Source of the DNA: Mytilus galloprovincialis
Lineage: Eukaryota > Mollusca > Bivalvia > Mytilida > Mytilidae
Length of the DNA: 64,000 nucleotides
Direction of reading: 5' to 3'
Assembly (NCBI RefSeq): GCF_965363235.1
Contig: NC_134838.1
Location: 7,445,001 to 7,509,000, forward strand
Position numbers and translations under genes: made by a program. Positions 60,401-64,000 of the stretch are shown one piece after another; position 1 is the stretch's first letter; each line of letters opens with the position of its first letter. The notes beneath the pieces are model-generated. The model made no database searches and had not been told where the DNA came from. It worked only from the letters and a program-made list of their open reading frames with translations.

Positions 60401-60753
60401 AAATTATCGAGGGAAGCATCTTCCCGAACTGATATCTTGTTAAAACAATACATTTTGTTATTTGTCCCGTGTTTATGCTCTTTATTTATTTGTCTGCCTG
60501 TATTAAACATCAGACGGAACTGATCACCTGTAAGCATGCTTTCCGAATAGTTACATTCATCTTTTGGGCATTGGCAACATGTTTTGTTGTTATGCCAAGC
60601 ATGAAACAACACATGCATGTTATTTTGCAAATATAAAATAAAGTTTTCTTCACTGTTTAGCAATTTACAACTAATAACTTTCCTTATAACGTTCATTGCG
60701 ATATTTACTATAAGCAATACAAGTTTACATAGGTTTTCTTCGTCCTGATTCAT
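56621..60753 (-). CDS. HEPN (DZIP3-type) - TRADD-N-like - NHL beta-propeller protein
   Basis: This is one gene. Supported exons in reading order: 60753-60052, 59817-59721, 58887-58810, 58766-58653, 58437-58132, 57441-56621; a probable one is 59644-59587. Splice phases agree at both ends of this set. Between 59,587 and 58,887 the phase does not close, so at least one small exon or a different border is missing there. The product is roughly 725 residues: a HEPN domain with Rx4H, a linker helix (HEKSFNDKLKTVGIQKLED), a middle region resembling TRADD-N and a C-terminal propeller. HEPN domains bind or cut RNA in many systems, TRADD-N folds carry protein contacts in death signalling, and NHL propellers bind protein or RNA. 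A role as a cytosolic sensor or scaffold is inference. The start is the first ATG after an upstream acceptor, TCTTATAG; a non-coding first exon is likely (see 63,388-63,494). Confidence 0.82.
58132..58887 (-). other. Exons encoding the TRADD-N-like middle region
   Basis: Three exons give KAGEININIVDTTYIKEDAV, an alpha/beta stretch (IQYAIPKIIRQRQISS), then RVEVLLRVQTPEEWDEDTI and INKGGNIIIKETTLEQFMLV plus a charged helix. The strand-helix-strand pattern with a GG turn recalls the TRADD N-terminal fold found in many mollusc immune-type proteins. The match is from memory and only moderate; a structure comparison would decide. Confidence 0.55.
60052..60753 (-). other. Exon encoding the DZIP3-type HEPN domain
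   Basis: It encodes residues 1-234. The cluster C59-C60-x-C62 with C67 in HNNKTCCQCPKDECNY looks metal-binding and is usual in mollusc DZIP3-like HEPN domains as I remember them. LDLTLVNCLL and the catalytic-type motif R156-NEIF-H161 follow, then TEEFRRKWTKIEGAV. The exon ends LLLH/GTAAGT. Both Arg and His of the Rx4-6H motif are intact. Confidence 0.85.
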
Positions 60754-61961
60754 TGGTTTAATATTATGTTTATCCTGAAACTGTATGCCTATAAGAGAAT
60801 ATGATAAATGATCATTGTTTGGATTTAAATATTACATAAAAAATTTACTGAATCTGTAGTTTGTAAAGCTATCGAGCATTTGTAACAATTTTTTTGATGC
60901 ATCATTTAGATTCCTTTCCTTTTAAAAGGACCCAAACGGACATGTATTGATTAATATTCTTAATAAAGACTATTTCATCTAAACCATGTGGAAAAAGCAA
61001 TGAATCAACTCATCATAAATACCAGGATTAAATTTTGTATTTACGCCAGAAAAAAAAGTAACCTTACGTCCATATTTTCACTGAATTTAGTTCAACTCAG
61101 GATTTTCAGTTATGTGATTTGCTTAAGGACTCTCCGTTTAGAATTTTTCTCGGAGTTCGGTATTTTCGTAATGTTAGATATTACAAAATAAAATACAGGT
61201 ATGGCGTCATAAAACATTCAGTTGGGACTTCATTTAAAAGGCAATTAAATGTGGTTCTATAGAGAAAAATTCGGAGACATTAGTAAATTTACAACTAATT
61301 TTGGACATTCAAAACGAAACCACATGCATAATCTACGTTGATATATTGTTTATATGGAGTTTACCTGTCGTGGAAATAATCTTGATTTAATCATTCTTTT
61401 CCAATTAATAGTTGGAATGCTACGCTATATAATGGTAATTCATTTTTTAATGTATCAATCAAACCCATTTTTATAAAATTATGTTTGTCAGATACTATTC
61501 ACTTCACCTGATCAAATAGAAAAAGCATGGTTCAAAATGTTCAGTTAAATACATGCAAATGCACATACGATTTATTATAGTTGCATATGTATTAGATGTT
61601 AGCTTCCTTCTCATATCTAAGGGCCGTCATCCTCCAAGATATGAGACGATTACATAGAAGTAATAAATAAATATTTTTGGTTATATTGCCAAAATCTGAA
61701 CTTTTTGTTGATAAATGATACATTTCAAAGTCATACTAAAAAAATATATTTCTCGAAAACTAAAACAAAATATGCAAAAAGATAACCTGCCTTTAATTAT
61801 TTCCTCCAAATGATTTATTGTAAAATAAATTAAGTTTCATAAAATGTTAACGGAAATAAACTGTAGCAAAATTAAAATCTTAGCTATTTTATATAATAAT
61901 AAATACAAAATGCTGGTTTTAAATAGTAATACATTCATACAGATAAATCATTGTGGGAATG

Positions 61962-61964
<3 letters not shown>

Positions 61965-62006
<42 letters not shown>
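61965..62006. repeat. (TA)n microsatellite
   Basis: About 21 uninterrupted TA units. Confidence 0.97.
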
Positions 62007-62010
<4 letters not shown>

Positions 62011-62094
62011 TTAATAAATTTATTTATGAATGCATGTAATTTTACTTTCTGTTATATAGATGATGTTTTCTCACTAAATAATTCAAAATGTGGT

Positions 62095-62320
62095 GAGAGT
62101 AAACCATTATAGGTCAAGATACGGTCTTCAACACGGCGCCATGGCTTACACCAAACAGCAAGCTATAAAAGACTAAAAACACTGACTAGTATAAAACCAT
62201 TCAAACGGGTAAACCAACGGTCTAATCTATACAAAAAAAAAAATGAGAAAGGAAAAACATTTTTGAACCGCATCCATAAACGACAACTTCGGAAAATCAG
62301 GCTCCTGACATTCTGGTTTT
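62095..62320 (+). repeat. Family D
   Basis: AGAGTAAACCATTATAGGTC, ACGGTCTTCAACACGGCGCC, CCAAACAGCAAGCTATAAAA and GGGTAAACCAACGGTCTAAT in order. Confidence 0.82.
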
Positions 62321-62574
62321 TTTTTCTACAAATTTATATATAACAAACTTTCCTTTGCGGACATAATCATTTCAATAAAGCATCCCCTCCTAGAGTCGTT
62401 ATATAACAAATATAGAATACAACTCTCATGAAACATATTCATAACACAGCTGTCAAAACGGATTGTCAACTTAATGTATTGATGACTTTGGATTGCTGTC
62501 CTATAGGCATTCAATGAATTATGTGATATTTAACAATTGTACGTATTTTAAGTTTATTTTCGATTTATTAGTTT

Positions 62575-62630
62575 ATTTTCGATTGACGAGTTTGACTGTA
62601 CCTCTGGTATCTTTCGTCTCTATGTTGTAA
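62575..62630 (+). mobile_element. Terminal fragment of the reverse-transcriptase family
   Basis: TTTGACTGTACCTCTGGTAT followed by CTTTCGTCTC: only the last about 50 bases of the family remain. Confidence 0.65.
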
Positions 62631-63387
62631 AACTCACAAAGTATAATCTTAAAATAATAGTAAAATAAAATTGTTTCTCAATCGATATGTTGCAATGATA
62701 AAAATGCAAGAGACTAATTTCTGAAAAGTCCCAGATTTTCGAAAAAGATAATTATGCTAATTTGAAAAAAAGAACTAGCAACGCGTTAACCAATAAAAAT
62801 TTTAAGTGGATATATACATACTAGAAAAATAATCTTGAATCATTTCTAAAATTCACAGCATCGCAGCATTTGGTAGGATAAGGTTATAATTTAGAAAAAA
62901 AGATTAAATTGTATTTTCAAAAGTGTAGTTAATTAAAACACATACTTTCCCTTAATTTAACCTGCATTTTTAGCAATTCGTATCAAGAAAATGCCTGTCC
63001 AAGTCAGGATTGTGACAATTGTAATCAATTCTTTTGATGAGTTACGAGTTTTTGATTTTGCCTTTTCTTAGGGACTAGTCTAGAATGTCCTGGTAAGTTA
63101 GGTATTTTGTTATATAGTATTTAACTTATTTCTCTCCTTTTAGAATGCATGTGATTCCCATGGTTTTGTTTTTACGGTTATTTGTCTCTTCCTAATCTAT
63201 TTAGATGGTTTGAACTTCGGTAAACTACAATCGCAATAATTTAGAAAATGGAAAATAGATATAAATAAAACACACAACTTTGTGTTTAAAGTAATAGCAA
63301 ATTACATTTACGAGAACACAACTGTTAATATATTTGCAAAAGCACTCACAAAAAGAAATGTCTGTTGAAAAATACAACCATACTTAC

Positions 63388-63494
63388 CTTCCTTTCAGTA
63401 TAACCGCAAACATAAAAATAACAAAGTATTATGTTTATTGATTGTTATATTTATTTGTACGGAAATGCACACTGGAAATCCCACTATTTATATA
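63388..63494 (-). promoter_or_regulatory. Candidate core promoter and non-coding first exon of the HEPN-propeller gene
   Basis: On the minus strand TATATAAATAG lies at 63,494-63,484. About 100 bases further on there is a strong donor, GGAAG/GTAAGT (exon end 63,388). Upstream of the coding exon the acceptor TTCTCTTATAG/GCATACAG (exon start about 60,786) fits as its partner; the join would be untranslated. Position and spacing are right for a TATA-driven first exon, but this is inference. Confidence 0.4.
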
Positions 63495-63499
63495 ATAAT

Positions 63500-64000
63500 G
63501 TTGAAATTTATGAGTTTATAAAAAGTAATCTCCTTTAGGAGGCTGTTGATTGCATAATTAATTTTCAATTTTTCGAAAGAACAAGTATAGTAGAAAAGTA
63601 TGAGAATATGTGTTTTGATTTTAAATCCATAAATAAAAATATTTTGTATTGTCTAGCAACTACAATCTCGGAAAGATTCAATATACGTTACTTTGTCAAA
63701 TATCAATATATTCTATACATCATGCTTTCTAAAGGGAAATGTAATTCACGTTTTCATAAATTAAAAAGATAATTGTCTGTATCCGATCTAGATTTCCTGA
63801 TAGACACCCTTGACAAATATGAACGGATACAGAACAAGAGTAAGGACGCCCTGTCGCCAAAACGTTTCGTGCTTTGGTCAATATAACAGTAACATTTTGT
63901 TCTCTGCACAATAAAAGCTGACACTTTTTTATACATTTAAAAATATTGATTAATTCTCCTAACGTCATTCATGACAATGAACCGTACGCACGGCCGACAC
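63500..64000. other. Right edge, nothing identified
   Basis: An AT-rich stretch with a 79-codon minus-strand open frame (63,968-63,729) that resembles no family I know. The last about 30 bases are more GC-rich. Confidence 0.4.

Larger units (their letters stand above)
60787..63388. other. Probable long first intron of the HEPN-propeller gene
   Basis: I see no gene here. It contains a family B end fragment (about 61,005-61,045, CATAAATACCAGGATTAAAT), a (TA)n run (61,965-62,006), a family D copy (62,095-62,320), a retroelement tail (62,575-62,630) and a family A tail-2 fragment (about 62,985-63,120). Confidence 0.55.

Noticed and set aside
63729-63968. 79-codon minus-strand open frame at the right edge
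   Set aside because: No recognisable domain, no splice context, and an overlapping frame of similar length. Not supported as a gene.

Overview
The window is AT-rich, repeat-laden animal nuclear DNA with small exons, GT-AG introns and no operon structure. Protein affinities and the dispersed repeats, which I recognise as typical of marine mussels, point to a bivalve mollusc, probably a mytilid. All gene models were spliced by hand from splice sites and reading phase, guided by remembered family sequences; no search was run.

Layout: (1) 1-887, plus strand: the 3' end of a class A GPCR gene that starts before the window. (2) 888-5,793: repeat-bearing intergenic DNA. (3) 5,794-31,804, plus strand: a complete 24-exon gene for GPI-specific phospholipase D (GPLD1), 853 residues, with a signal peptide, a His-rich phospholipase domain and an FG-GAP beta-propeller. 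(4) 31,805-38,256: intergenic DNA holding an interrupted reverse-transcriptase element and a terminal-inverted-repeat Tc1/mariner copy. (5) 38,257-50,889, minus strand: a complete 10-exon D-aspartate/D-amino-acid oxidase gene, 340 residues, ending in the peroxisomal signal SKL. Its intron 7 holds a reverse-transcriptase element with a second copy of the same family inserted backwards into it, and its intron 3 holds an 18-unit minisatellite. (6) 50,893-56,620: intergenic DNA with repeats, a miniature inverted-repeat element and a hairpin. (7) 56,621-60,753, perhaps up to about 63,460, minus strand: a multi-domain gene joining a DZIP3-type HEPN domain, a region resembling a TRADD-N fold and a TRIM-like NHL beta-propeller. 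This is the least described item and the best candidate for new biology.

The genes do not form a pathway. GPLD1 should act outside the cell or in the secretory route, releasing GPI-anchored proteins. The oxidase should act in peroxisomes on D-aspartate or other D-amino acids. The HEPN-propeller protein looks like a cytosolic sensor or scaffold, perhaps in innate immunity. GPLD1 and the oxidase are convergent (tail to tail).

Much of the rest is dispersed repeats. Several families recur many times within 64 kb: a head-plus-two-alternative-tails family, a GATGAGTTTATTTA-flanked family, 5'-truncated reverse-transcriptase copies and several inverted-repeat miniature elements.
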